From Treponema pallidum subsp. pallidum str. Nichols (lineage in GTDB: Bacteria > Spirochaetota > Spirochaetia > Treponematales > Treponemataceae), in contig NC_021490.2 in NCBI RefSeq assembly GCF_000410535.2, positions 166,001 to 230,000 on the forward strand: a stretch of 64,000 nucleotides of DNA, written 5' to 3'. Made by a program: the position numbers and the translations under genes. Below the pieces are notes generated by a model. That model made no database searches. It saw only the letters and a program-made list of their open reading frames with translations, and was not told the DNA's origin. Shown here in pieces: positions 25,044-33,757 of this stretch. Numbering within the stretch: the first letter of the stretch is position 1; every line of letters begins with the position of its first letter.

Positions 25044-25116
25044 CGCAGGGTGGAGCAGTTGGCAGCTCGTCGGGCTCATAACCCGGAGGCCGGAGGTTCG
25101 AGTCCTCTCCCTGCTA
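25044..25116 (+). tRNA. Initiator tRNA-fMet (anticodon CAT)
   Basis: 73 bases without an encoded CCA. The acceptor stem is CGCAGGG/CCCTGCT: pairs 2-7 are Watson-Crick, but position 1 (C) faces U72, a mismatch. The usual bacterial initiator has C1:A72. The D-stem is GAGC/GCTC, giving an A11:U24 pair typical of initiators. The anticodon stem ends in GGG/CCC, another initiator mark, around CTCATAA. The T-loop is TTCGAGT. These features make this the fMet initiator, not the elongator or tRNA-Ile2. Confidence 0.93.
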
Positions 25117-25236
25117 TATTCCGTTCATTTATCGGTGTGCCTTGTGGTCGGGGCTTTTTCCTGACCTTCAAGGGACAGCTTTTTTCCGTGCCTGGGTTGC
25201 GAGTGCGCGTTTTCGTGTTTTTCACGGGGAGGGTGC

Positions 25237-26046
25237 GTGACGGTCGGCGTTTTTGCTGCACTGGGAGAGGAGGTTGCGCGCGTACGTGAGTGTCTCGGGG
25301 GAGTAGGTACAGAGCGGGCAGGGCTCACGTTCTATGTTGTGTCGGTGGGTGCGCTTCAGGTGGTGTATGTGTGCGGCGGTGTTGGGAAAGTGAATGCAGC
25401 GCTTTGCACTCAACTACTCATTTCGGAGTTTGGTGCGCGTGTGCTTATCAATACAGGAATTGCAGGTGCTCTCGATGAGCGCTTGTGTGTTTTTGATGTG
25501 CTAGTTTCTGTCGATGCAGTGCAGCATGATGTAGACGTTACCGCTTTTGGTTACCAGAAAGGGCGTATTCCGCGCATGGATTCTGTAGAGTGGACTGCGA
25601 ACACGGCATTGCGGTATTTGGTGCGGGAAGCCTTTGATCTCTGCACACGGGATCCGGAGTGGACCGAGGGTGCTTGTGCGCTCTCTGGCTCGGGGGATCC
25701 GCCTTCTCGCGTTTCTCGTTTAGTCGAAGGGCGCGTCGCCTCAGGGGATCTTTTCGTGTCAGATGCGCAAACACGTGCACGCATTATACGCGAATTTGGT
25801 GCGCATGGTGTGGAAATGGAGGGGGCAGCCTTTGCGCATGTAGCGTCAGTTAATGGCGTCCCCTTTGTTATTATACGCTGTATATCCGACGGTGCGGGTG
25901 CTGAGCAGGATGTCTCTATGAGTTATAAAGAGTTTTCGACGCGTGCGGCGCGGCGTTCTGCCCTTTTGACGTTGCGTGTTCTTGAGCGTCTCAGCGCTTT
26001 ACGCACATCGGTAGTGGCTTCTCTTTTCCCGATGGTCGTGGTGTAA
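25237..26046 (+). CDS. pfs: 5'-methylthioadenosine/S-adenosylhomocysteine nucleosidase
   Basis: 269 residues, GTG start with GGGGAGG just upstream. Cleaves MTA and SAH to adenine and the thioribose compounds, removing by-products of methylation and polyamine synthesis. Catalytic elements are intact: ALGEEV near residue 9 (Glu), GVEMEGAAFAHV near residue 190 and RCISDGAG near residue 212 (Asp). It is about 35 residues longer than the usual 230; the extra part is an insertion around residues 125-165 (CTRDPEWTEGACALSGSGDPPSR). No signal peptide is evident. Followed by the tpp15 promoter region. Confidence 0.93.
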   Translation: MTVGVFAALGEEVARVRECLGGVGTERAGLTFYVVSVGALQVVYVCGGVGKVNAALCTQLLISEFGARVLINTGIAGALDERLCVFDVLVSVDAVQHDVDVTAFGYQKGRIPRMDSVEWTANTALRYLVREAFDLCTRDPEWTEGACALSGSGDPPSRVSRLVEGRVASGDLFVSDAQTRARIIREFGAHGVEMEGAAFAHVASVNGVPFVIIRCISDGAGAEQDVSMSYKEFSTRAARRSALLTLRVLERLSALRTSVVASLFPMVVV

Positions 26047-26097
26047 TGGTCGGGAGTAAGACAGTGGGCTGAGCAGTCGGGCGATGCTGTGGGGGGC

Positions 26098-26127
26098 TTG
26101 TGTAGGTGTATACCCAGTTGTTATACT
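26098..26127 (+). promoter_or_regulatory. Possible promoter of tpp15
   Basis: TTGTGT (26098-26103), an 18-base spacer and TATACT (26122-26127), 18 bases before the lipoprotein start. The -10 is strong and the -35 fair. Confidence 0.45.
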
Positions 26128-26145
26128 GCGGCACTCGGAGGTTTT

Positions 26146-26574
26146 ATGGTGAAAAGAGGTGGCGCGTTCGCGCTGTGTCTTGCGGTGTTGCTTGGGGCGT
26201 GTTCATTTAGTTCTATCCCGAATGGCACGTACCGGGCGACGTATCAGGATTTTGATGAGAATGGTTGGAAGGACTTTCTCGAGGTTACTTTTGATGGTGG
26301 CAAGATGGTGCAGGTGGTTTACGATTATCAGCATAAAGAAGGGCGGTTTAAGTCCCAGGACGCTGACTACCATCGGGTCATGTATGCATCCTCGGGCATA
26401 GGTCCTGAAAAGGCCTTCAGAGAGCTCGCCGATGCTTTGCTTGAAAAGGGTAATCCCGAGATGGTGGATGTGGTCACCGGTGCAACTGTTTCTTCCCAGA
26501 GTTTCAGGAGGTTGGGTGCTGCGCTTCTGCAGAGTGCGCGGCGCGGCGAGAAGGAAGCCATTATTAGCAGGTAG
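26146..26574 (+). CDS. tpp15: 15-kDa lipoprotein Tpp15, FMN-binding-like domain
   Basis: 142 residues. CGGAGG lies 5 bases before the ATG. The signal peptide ends in the lipobox LLGAC with Cys19 as the lipid anchor. The mature domain has the FMN_bind look, and near the C-terminus it has an intact flavinylation motif DVVTGATVSS, in which Thr114 would carry FMN through a phosphoester bond made by an ApbE/Ftp-type transferase. That puts it among periplasmic electron carriers. It is a known major membrane lipoprotein antigen of T. pallidum; the flavin role is inferred from the motif. The stop overlaps the converging gene by 11 bases. Confidence 0.92.
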   Translation: MVKRGGAFALCLAVLLGACSFSSIPNGTYRATYQDFDENGWKDFLEVTFDGGKMVQVVYDYQHKEGRFKSQDADYHRVMYASSGIGPEKAFRELADALLEKGNPEMVDVVTGATVSSQSFRRLGAALLQSARRGEKEAIISR

Positions 26575-27943
26575 ACCGGTCCGGGACATCCCTATAAGCT
26601 GAAGACCGATACGGGCGCCCACACTGGTGGGGGGCCTCGAAAGCGATGATGGGGTGTGCGGGGTCTTCTCGCGCCCTCTTCACCGACGCGTGCGCCTCCT
26701 CAATTAAGTGGGCCGCGGTAGTTAGTCTGGACGTACGCGTCGCGATGCCGATAAGGACGCGTGCGCTCTCAATGGCGCCGCACAGCTCCTTGTGTATATC
26801 CCTCGCGAGTACCATCGCCTCTTCGAGGCTTGCGTCTTGTACGATACCCGCGAAGCAGCAACTACCCTCGAATTCAAAGAGCATATCCCGAAATTTGAAG
26901 AACTCCACGAGCTTTTTCGCTGCGTCCGCAACGGCTGTCTGGTGCGCGGGGTGCTCCACCTGTACTATCATTAGCGTTAGGTCTTGTTCGGAAGCGGTGG
27001 CGCGTCCTAATTCTGCCTCAAGCCTTTCCTCCAGATAGGCCCGCCAACCGACCCCGGTTAAGGGATTGAAAAGACCATAGGTGCTCTTTTTTTCATGAAC
27101 GGGAAGCAGCGTCTGCCCGCACCCTTCCTCACCGGAAGAGGAAGACATCCGGCCCTCCCCCCCTGTATGTTCCTGGAACACCGAGTCATGTATGGAAAAA
27201 AGCTCCTCGTCAGAATGGTTGTACAAATGTAAACCTTCGAGGTCGCTCACGCTCTCCTTAGAAGCAAGGTCCTGCCCATGAGTTTCAAAAGACGGACACT
27301 GACACTCAGGCGGTGTACCAGGCGACACCTGGGCCTCGTCTGTCCGAGAGCGCGCAGTACCTTGAGGTCCAGCAGGACGAGGGCGCGCGTCCCCCTGTGC
27401 GCACTGGAATCGGCGCACGCTCAGATACTCAATAACCAAAAAGACCATGCTTGATATGGTGAGGGTGAGCATAACCAGAAAGACCACGCAACCCCTAAAA
27501 AAGATATTCGCGGGAGTGAGTACCCTCAACGCTGCGGTAAACAACAAGCATTCGTCTTTGGCTTGATAAGGCACTCTTCCCGAAAAGATTTTTATGAAAA
27601 GAGAGCTACTTCTCGGTACTAACTCACTTCCCCCACCAGCAACGAACATGAGGTCGTCGTACGTCCAGGAGAACAACTGCACCCGGTTAGAAAAAATATT
27701 CAGCGCCATGATAAGGTCATCATTTTTACACAAATTCTGGATAAAATCCGCCTCTGCATCTGTCAACTGCCTTTTGGATGTCACGCGCGGTGCAATCCGC
27801 CTGATCACTTGTGCAAAGCGCTGCTGCGCCCCGACGGTATTTCTTTGAATCGCTTGTGAAATAGAGAAGGCGAACCAAGCCACCGTTAAGACCATGATCG
27901 CGATAGCAAAAACGGCATAGGCGCGCACGCACGTCCTACTCAT
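26564..27943 (-). CDS. Membrane protein with degenerate GGDEF-like domain
   Basis: 459 residues. N-terminal membrane segment (about residues 5-27), an extracytoplasmic part of about 120 residues and a second membrane segment (about 150-175), then an acidic linker and a C-terminal domain. That domain begins with NPLTGVGWRAYLEERLEAEL, which matches the GGDEF start (DPLTGLxNRRxF). It continues with LTLMIVQVEHPAHQ and ends with VLIGIATRTSRL...A..LIEEAHASVKRARE, the usual last helix. Where RYGGDEF should lie, the sequence reads FEFEGSCCFAG. It is therefore probably unable to make c-di-GMP, and may act as a sensor or scaffold. The start at 27943 overlaps the preceding gene by 8 bases. Confidence 0.72.
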   Translation of the reverse strand: MSRTCVRAYAVFAIAIMVLTVAWFAFSISQAIQRNTVGAQQRFAQVIRRIAPRVTSKRQLTDAEADFIQNLCKNDDLIMALNIFSNRVQLFSWTYDDLMFVAGGGSELVPRSSSLFIKIFSGRVPYQAKDECLLFTAALRVLTPANIFFRGCVVFLVMLTLTISSMVFLVIEYLSVRRFQCAQGDARPRPAGPQGTARSRTDEAQVSPGTPPECQCPSFETHGQDLASKESVSDLEGLHLYNHSDEELFSIHDSVFQEHTGGEGRMSSSSGEEGCGQTLLPVHEKKSTYGLFNPLTGVGWRAYLEERLEAELGRATASEQDLTLMIVQVEHPAHQTAVADAAKKLVEFFKFRDMLFEFEGSCCFAGIVQDASLEEAMVLARDIHKELCGAIESARVLIGIATRTSRLTTAAHLIEEAHASVKRAREDPAHPIIAFEAPHQCGRPYRSSAYRDVPDRSTC

Positions 27944-29456
27944 TGTACCTAGTATAGCGAAGTACATCCTCCAGTACAAGTTCTAGGATTCGAAAGATAG
28001 GTGCCTGCGGTGTACGCTTTGTTTTGTACCACGTTATAAAGGGTAGCATGGCGAGGAGTGCCGCGGCGTGTTTGCTTCTCAGTTGTGCGTGGAAAAAATT
28101 AATAAATTGTTTGTAGGGAAATGCGCGAAAATCTGCTGCATGCCATGGGCGTGCACCTGGCGTAATTTGATCGAAATTTCTTTTATATTGGTCGAGTATT
28201 TCGTTTGAGTAGGTAATTCCTCCTTGTGTGTTGTCCTGTCTTGTCGGGGTGCGAAACATCAGATTACAGAACTGTGTTTCAAGCGGCGATATGCGCAGTA
28301 TTTTCTGTTCGAACTGTTTAGAAAGATATGTCCCTCGTGCATATGGCTTTCCGTTGGTGTAGGAAAAGTCTGTTCCAACAGAAGTGATACGGGTAAACCC
28401 TAGAAAGGAAGCCACCGAATAGGCGGCGCCAGCCACCGTTCCCGAACTAGTTTCTAAAAAAGGTAGGGAAGAAAAACGACTTGCGTATACACTAAAAGGG
28501 TGACCTCCTCCGGTGAAAATAAGTGAATTACCATTCAAATAAAAACTGCGTACTGCGCATGGACACGCGCATATGTCGAATATTGCAGTTACCTGTGAAG
28601 GGAATGAACACATAGTGTGTGCATACGAGATGTATTGCGGATCAATGCTGATAAAAAAATCTGGCATAAGACCGCCTGTGCAACACACGGGAAAAGCAGT
28701 ATCGCATGCAAAAATAGTGTACACATCCCTATGTGAACGTATTTTTTCAATACCTTTTTCAAGACTTGGCCCTGCACCTAATATGATCGCCTCAGTTTGT
28801 GTATTGATGTTCGGTAGCTTTGGTGTGAATATCTGTGCATATCTTAGATTGAGTAATGCGTTTCTCATCCAAAGCTTTCCAAAGTGCACTTGGACTGAAA
28901 AGTCGGCACGAATGATTTTCATTGCTTGGCTGGTAAGCTCAGCGATCTTTTGTTCGCTTGTGGGAAAAAATGCCTTCCAGGGTTGTAGATAGTGAACAAA
29001 AAAATTGCCGTGGATGATGGGCATATAACACTGTGCAATTTCTTGTGATGCACTACCGTGGGTGAGCGGATGAAGAAAGTGGACGCGTTCTTGGACGATA
29101 ATATGCGTGAGGTCCACCTGCTCCAGGAGTGCACGGAAACTCGCGTAATCAAATTCACATACCGCGCAGCATGCGTGACGAAATTTTTCTAAGAAAACAC
29201 TGATGTGGATACCTGCCCCGATGCCACAAAAAAGAATGAAGCATGGCTGCGCAGGCAGAGTTCTTTCTGCTTCTATCCATGGGTTGTATCTTGAGTGGAG
29301 TGTCCGATTGTTCCTAAAGAAGGGAATGTTTTCTCCTGTGTGTGCAGTCAATGTGCCGGCGTATATTCCGTTAGAATGGGTGCGCTCCAGTGTCAAGGCG
29401 ATATCCTGATAGCGCATTCTGAGCGCTCGGATATTTTTTTTAAACACATTAGTCAT
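27936..29456 (-). CDS. Maf/DUF115-like protein (motility accessory factor family)
   Basis: 506 residues. The central region resembles the DUF115/MAF_flag10 domain: AIILGAGPSLEKGIEKI near residue 230, FACDTAFP, GLMPDFFISIDPQ near residue 275 and the later GTVAGAAYSVASFLGFTRITSVGTDFSYTNGKPYA. In Campylobacter and Aeromonas, Maf proteins act in glycosylation of flagellin. T. pallidum has flagella, but a link is inference. It overlaps its upstream paralogue by 4 bases (ATGA) and the GGDEF-like gene by 8. Its N-terminal HSRYNPWIEAERT motif recurs in the paralogue as HSKYNPRREAERF. Confidence 0.78.
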   Translation of the reverse strand: MTNVFKKNIRALRMRYQDIALTLERTHSNGIYAGTLTAHTGENIPFFRNNRTLHSRYNPWIEAERTLPAQPCFILFCGIGAGIHISVFLEKFRHACCAVCEFDYASFRALLEQVDLTHIIVQERVHFLHPLTHGSASQEIAQCYMPIIHGNFFVHYLQPWKAFFPTSEQKIAELTSQAMKIIRADFSVQVHFGKLWMRNALLNLRYAQIFTPKLPNINTQTEAIILGAGPSLEKGIEKIRSHRDVYTIFACDTAFPVCCTGGLMPDFFISIDPQYISYAHTMCSFPSQVTAIFDICACPCAVRSFYLNGNSLIFTGGGHPFSVYASRFSSLPFLETSSGTVAGAAYSVASFLGFTRITSVGTDFSYTNGKPYARGTYLSKQFEQKILRISPLETQFCNLMFRTPTRQDNTQGGITYSNEILDQYKRNFDQITPGARPWHAADFRAFPYKQFINFFHAQLRSKHAAALLAMLPFITWYKTKRTPQAPIFRILELVLEDVLRYTRYNE

Positions 29457-30865
29457 ATGCTGAGCTTGTTCCTAAGTTGAACGATTTCATGGCGCACCTT
29501 GTGAATGAGAGTTTGTGTTCCCTGAGAAGGGTTTTTTCTCAGGTGAAGTAGCTCAGCGTATGCAAGAAACTCAAAAGCCTCTTTTTCTATGCCGGAGCTG
29601 GCTATACTGGATGCGATACGTGCATGGTGTGCACTGCGTGTGATGCGTTCAAAGTAGTGGCGGAGCACTGCCTTTTTGTGGATGCGCGAAATCGGCGGCC
29701 CTTCTGAAAAGGTGAATGTATCCTTTTTGGCGAAGGCGTGTTGGGAGAAATCTTCATACGTGATGGTACGTACATTGGAAGGTGGTGCGTGTTCTGTATT
29801 TAGCCGTGTAAGTTTCTGGATTTTCTCTTGTGGGAGACTGTAAAACCAGTGTGCGTATGTTTCTAGTGAGCGATTGTCAAAATTTCCTGCAATGCAGGTC
29901 GCAAGTGGCTCAGTTCTCTTGGGATTAAAACGTTTGAAGGAAGCATGTGGACGTGCGTGTTGGAATCCCTTTCCCGGGTGCAAATCGAGTCCGGCCAAAT
30001 AAATAGAATGTACCCCACACTGTAAAAGATATTCGAGTGCAGTCCCCATGACACTCCCATGTCTTTGTGCAGAAACCGAAGGGATGTGCAGGTGTTGCAG
30101 AAAGAAGTGTTCTGTATGCGAATGGTAGTTGAGCAAAGAAATTGGAGAGTATTTAAACACACGTGGAGGAATGCACGCTTCTAAGGGAAACAACACCGGA
30201 AGGGTAGGCGCTGGCGGAAAATGCTCTGCGGCCCAAAAACTGCCGTCCGTGCTCATGCAGATATCAGGAGAAATATTGCGGTAGAGAAGTGCCTGCAGTG
30301 CTGAGGAGACCGCAACTATGGGAAGTCCGACTCGGGTGATTTGCTCGAGTCCGAAACCTGCAGCCACACACAACACTTCCGGTGCGGTCAGGCACACCCG
30401 TACCGGGCGCTCAAGAAAAAATACATTTCTCAGTGTATTCAGTAACCAACGTTTTCCGAAGTATATGCGCGTGGCGATTTCACTCTGAATTACTTTGATG
30501 GTATAGGTGATTTCTTGCCATGTGGACTGAGCTTGTGCGCGCCATATTCGGTTTGCTGGCTCCCAGGGAACAAACGCGGTTTGCCCGAGCAATTCGTCAG
30601 GGATATGATTAATTAAGAAAGAATGCAAACTGCCGCAGTCTGGTCTCCAGACTGCGTCCCACTGGATATCGGATGAAGTGAACGCATCGTTTGTGTATCG
30701 AACTGCGATAAGCTTTGCATGTGGAAAGCGTGCCCGCAAAAACTCCGCGGTGTACGACTCACCCGGCTCTGTTATTACCACAATGCGGCGACCTTCTAGG
30801 ATCGCAGCGACAAAACGCTCCGCCTCCCTTCTTGGGTTATATTTTGAGTGGAGGTTCAGCGACAC
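29453..30865 (-). CDS. Second Maf/DUF115-like protein, divergent paralogue
   Basis: 470 residues from a GTG start inside the previous gene's end (10-base overlap). It shares the N-terminal HSKYNPRREAERF motif and the internal pattern VLCVAAGFGLEQI, AVSSALQALLYRNISPDICMSTDG and GSVMGTALEYLLQCGVHSIYLAGLDLHPGKGFQHA with the gene downstream, so the two are tandem duplicates that have diverged. The GAGPSLE motif of the family is altered to AAGFGLE. Likely cytoplasmic. Function is unknown; flagellin or surface glycan modification is a guess from family. Confidence 0.7.
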   Translation of the reverse strand: MSLNLHSKYNPRREAERFVAAILEGRRIVVITEPGESYTAEFLRARFPHAKLIAVRYTNDAFTSSDIQWDAVWRPDCGSLHSFLINHIPDELLGQTAFVPWEPANRIWRAQAQSTWQEITYTIKVIQSEIATRIYFGKRWLLNTLRNVFFLERPVRVCLTAPEVLCVAAGFGLEQITRVGLPIVAVSSALQALLYRNISPDICMSTDGSFWAAEHFPPAPTLPVLFPLEACIPPRVFKYSPISLLNYHSHTEHFFLQHLHIPSVSAQRHGSVMGTALEYLLQCGVHSIYLAGLDLHPGKGFQHARPHASFKRFNPKRTEPLATCIAGNFDNRSLETYAHWFYSLPQEKIQKLTRLNTEHAPPSNVRTITYEDFSQHAFAKKDTFTFSEGPPISRIHKKAVLRHYFERITRSAHHARIASSIASSGIEKEAFEFLAYAELLHLRKNPSQGTQTLIHKVRHEIVQLRNKLSI

Positions 30866-31782
30866 GTCTCCCCGGTTTCGTACTGCAAGAAACGGAGGAC
30901 GTCCGTCTGCGCGCGAGTAGTTCCACTGCTTGTGATGAGAAGTGAATTCTCCGCGTGGTTAACAAAGTACGCGCTGACGCCACGGGTAAGTTGGTTTAGG
31001 TACAGCTCAGGATCGACGGGAAAGGAAGAAAAGACCACAACGCGCAGCTCCCGGGAAGCGACGCATGAGGCAAGGTTGTCGTTCCCTACGAGCGTTAATA
31101 GCTGGTTGCTCAGCGCACAGCAGCGGCGTACCATACTCAGCTCTTCCTGAAGAACGGCGGGGGGCAACGCACTCTGGTTGATGCTGATAGTGAACAGGTT
31201 TGCCATCCGCTGATTGTTCAGGGCGAACTCGAGCTGGGAGCAGCTCGGTGCCAACTCCGGCTGTCGCGGATACACGGGCCTACTCGCCTCGATAAACGAG
31301 AAGCGCGCCTGTACGGCAAGGATAAAGGAACGCACGCGCTCCTCGCCTGATGCATCACCGTGAAGGTCTGCAGCGAGGGCACCTTCCTCGACGTCGGTTC
31401 GGGTATCAAAGAGCACTAGGTATACGCGCACGCTTCCAGCGGAAAACGGATACAAGTGGAGCGCACGCAGCGTGCTGAATAGATGGGAAGAGAAGTAACC
31501 CTGCAATTCGGTAAGTTCCTGCCTGAACAGGGTCGTCCACTGCTCCGCAGGCAGGCCGGGCGAAAGGAGGGAGGTGGGAACACGCATACGGTAAAACGTG
31601 GTGGTGTCAATCCCGAAGGGGAAACGCAGGTCAAACATGCGCTCTTCAGTGAGAAAGAGAAAACCCGCGCGGGGAATTCCGAGAGATTCAACCAGCTGTA
31701 CGAACTGCAGCTCCAGGCGGTAGTACTCGCAGGAGACACCCGAGCTACGCCGGATGCGGGAAGCGCGCGCGATAAGACCCAT
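30856..31782 (-). CDS. Protein of unknown function in the Maf operon
   Basis: 308 residues, soluble, no signal peptide or membrane helix. It begins [16 protein letters not shown] recognise no domain. Its ATG shares one base with the upstream TAA (TAATG) and its end overlaps the GTG of the Maf-like paralogue by 10 bases, which strongly implies coupled expression in the five-gene operon from 33665 to 26564. Confidence 0.72.
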   Translation of the reverse strand: MGLIARASRIRRSSGVSCEYYRLELQFVQLVESLGIPRAGFLFLTEERMFDLRFPFGIDTTTFYRMRVPTSLLSPGLPAEQWTTLFRQELTELQGYFSSHLFSTLRALHLYPFSAGSVRVYLVLFDTRTDVEEGALAADLHGDASGEERVRSFILAVQARFSFIEASRPVYPRQPELAPSCSQLEFALNNQRMANLFTISINQSALPPAVLQEELSMVRRCCALSNQLLTLVGNDNLASCVASRELRVVVFSSFPVDPELYLNQLTRGVSAYFVNHAENSLLITSSGTTRAQTDVLRFLQYETGETCR

Positions 31783-33665
31783 TAGGAAATCCCTAGCTCG
31801 TCAAAGAGGTGTTTGTACGTGTGGAAATACTCCGATCGCGCAAACTCCTCGATCTTCTCCTCGGGCAGACTTTCGAGCAGCCGGTCCATATACCCGAGCA
31901 CAGAGCGCACCTCGTCGGCAAGGCTCTTTGAGAGGGGAGGTGCAAGGTTGGCAGAATCCCCCTGCGCAGGACGGGCCGCTTCCGATTGGGGCGGGGACTC
32001 GATTGCCACCGGCGTGGCAACCTCCGAAGACTCAGAGGCGGCGGTTTCAATCGCGTGGGGAGCAGAAAACTCTAGCGAGGGAACGGAGACGTCCAACTCC
32101 TGCTCTTCTGGCAGTGGGAACGATGTATCTTCGCGCTGGGTGTCTTCGTCGTCGAAGACATTTTCAGTATTGAGGGGCTGCTCGGCACCGGCTGCATCGA
32201 GGCCGGTGGAGGAAACGTGCGCCCGTTGAGCCTCAGGCGATGCGTCATCTTTGGCAACAGGAGACGGATCGGCCGCAGCGTCACGATCCGCGTGAGCCCC
32301 CTGCTCTTTCACATCGAAAACTTCGTTTCCAAGAGTAGCACGCCCCTGTTGTACCCACTGCTCCTGCGCGACGCGCGCTGCAGCGTGGTCGTCCTCCTCT
32401 AGGTAGCTGAAATCGCCTGCAGCGGACCCGATGTGAGAGGACTCAAAACCACTGAGTTCACCACCAAATGCGTCGGCCGCAGAGTCTTTCCCATCTTCCT
32501 CGGTAAACTCAGAGGTGATGAGGATATTGTTCAGCTCATCGTTGGTAAGCGCAATCGTCTCGTCTGGATCATCGTCACAGAAAAACCCGGAGTAGGCAGC
32601 CTCTGTTCCTTCCGGAGCCGGAGCGGTGGCGGGAGCCTGAGCAGGCTCGGCGCCAGCTTGCCGGGAGAAGGTTCCCTTCAGCTGGTCTAGATCAGCGCGG
32701 ATACTGCTGATTTCCTGTGCAATTTTCAGAAGCAAATCGGTGGAAGCATCGCCTGAGGTACTGGCCTGCGCCCCCTGCGCGGCCACCTGGGCATCACCCA
32801 TGAGGGACTGCGCAACTGCGTCCACGTCACTGAATGGGGCGCCGCGTACCGGTCCTTCCGAAGAAGGCTCCGAAGCAGAGTAAGTGATAGGGTCGGAATC
32901 GACCGGGTATTCCGGTGCGTCGTGGCTCAAACTCGAGAGCAAGTCGTCGAACTCTGTGGTGTCGCACGACCCGCTGGGGCAGGGCATGCTGCACCCGCGC
33001 GGCTCTGGCGGCTCTTCGGTCACAACGGAGCTCATCGCTGCCGATAGATCAACTCTGTCGTCCTGAGACTGCGCGGTGCGTGTGACCAAATCGTCGAACG
33101 ACGGCACCTCCGAGTAAGCGGCATCTCCGGCTGGCGCATCTGCCGCCTGGTCGGAGGAGGACTCGCCACCCGGAGCGTGGCTGCACCCGCGAGCGAGCAC
33201 CTCGTCCTCCACGGAGAGGTCAACAAAGCCACGAGAATCCTCTGCAGAGGACTGCACAGGAAGCGCACGGTACACATGGTGCCGCACCGCATCCACGCGC
33301 GCACCCGGGGGAGCGTGTTGGGCAGGCGCCTCTGGATCCTCTGGGCCACCTGAGCTGACGGGTGGCTCCTGCGCTTCCGGCGGTACCTTTACCCACACGC
33401 CACACGCATCCCAGGCACGGTCTTCCCCCTGCTCCTGAGGGCGTGCAGTTGCGTGTGGACTGTCCATTTCTGCTGACTCTGATCCCATAGCATCTTCCTC
33501 TGTGCCGTGAACTCCCTCACACATCCTGTGTCGGCAGCCGTGCCGCAAAGCATGAGCATAGCGTGTGCGGTCCGTTTTTTCAACAATTCGTAAAAGCACC
33601 CCGTTCTTACGCCGTAAATGACGGCAACGCGCGGGTGCGGAAGGCACCTGCAGTGCCTGTGTCAT
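31782..33665 (-). CDS. Large acidic, low-complexity protein of unknown function
   Basis: 627 residues, rich in Glu, Asp, Pro, Ala and Ser, most of it likely disordered. Ordered islands are a short coiled coil ([21 protein letters not shown], about residues 310-330), the segment [19 protein letters not shown] (about 372-390) and the C-terminal 50 residues ([16 protein letters not shown]...[10 protein letters not shown]). These look like conserved peptides, possibly docking motifs. Two starts are possible: ATG 33665 with AGGAGGTA touching it, or ATG 33488 with GAGGAAG 5 bases upstream. The first 59 residues are basic, unlike the rest, so the shorter form is a real option. A run of nine G/C lies just upstream of the first start. 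Confidence 0.68.
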
Positions 33666-33676
33666 TACCTCCTGGC

Positions 33677-33685
33677 GGGGGGGGG
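33677..33685 (+). repeat. Poly-G tract (G9) between divergent genes
   Basis: Nine G on the plus strand (C9 read with the minus gene), beginning 11 bases upstream of the minus-strand start at 33665 and next to its AGGAGG. Tracts of this length change length by slippage in T. pallidum and could alter expression. Confidence 0.85.
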
Positions 33686-33757
33686 TACGGACAAAAACAG
33701 GGGTGAAGATGTGGAAGACAGTGCAGACACGCAGTCAGAGGAAGCGGTGAGGACTCT

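Noticed and set aside
26564..26574. Terminator between tpp15 and the converging gene
   Set aside because: The coding ends overlap by 11 bases and no stable hairpin with a T-run is present on either strand.
31813..32229. Plus-strand Ser-rich frame of 138 codons opposite the acidic protein
   Set aside because: Mirror of the biased Glu/Ser/Pro codons on the other strand; no ribosome site.
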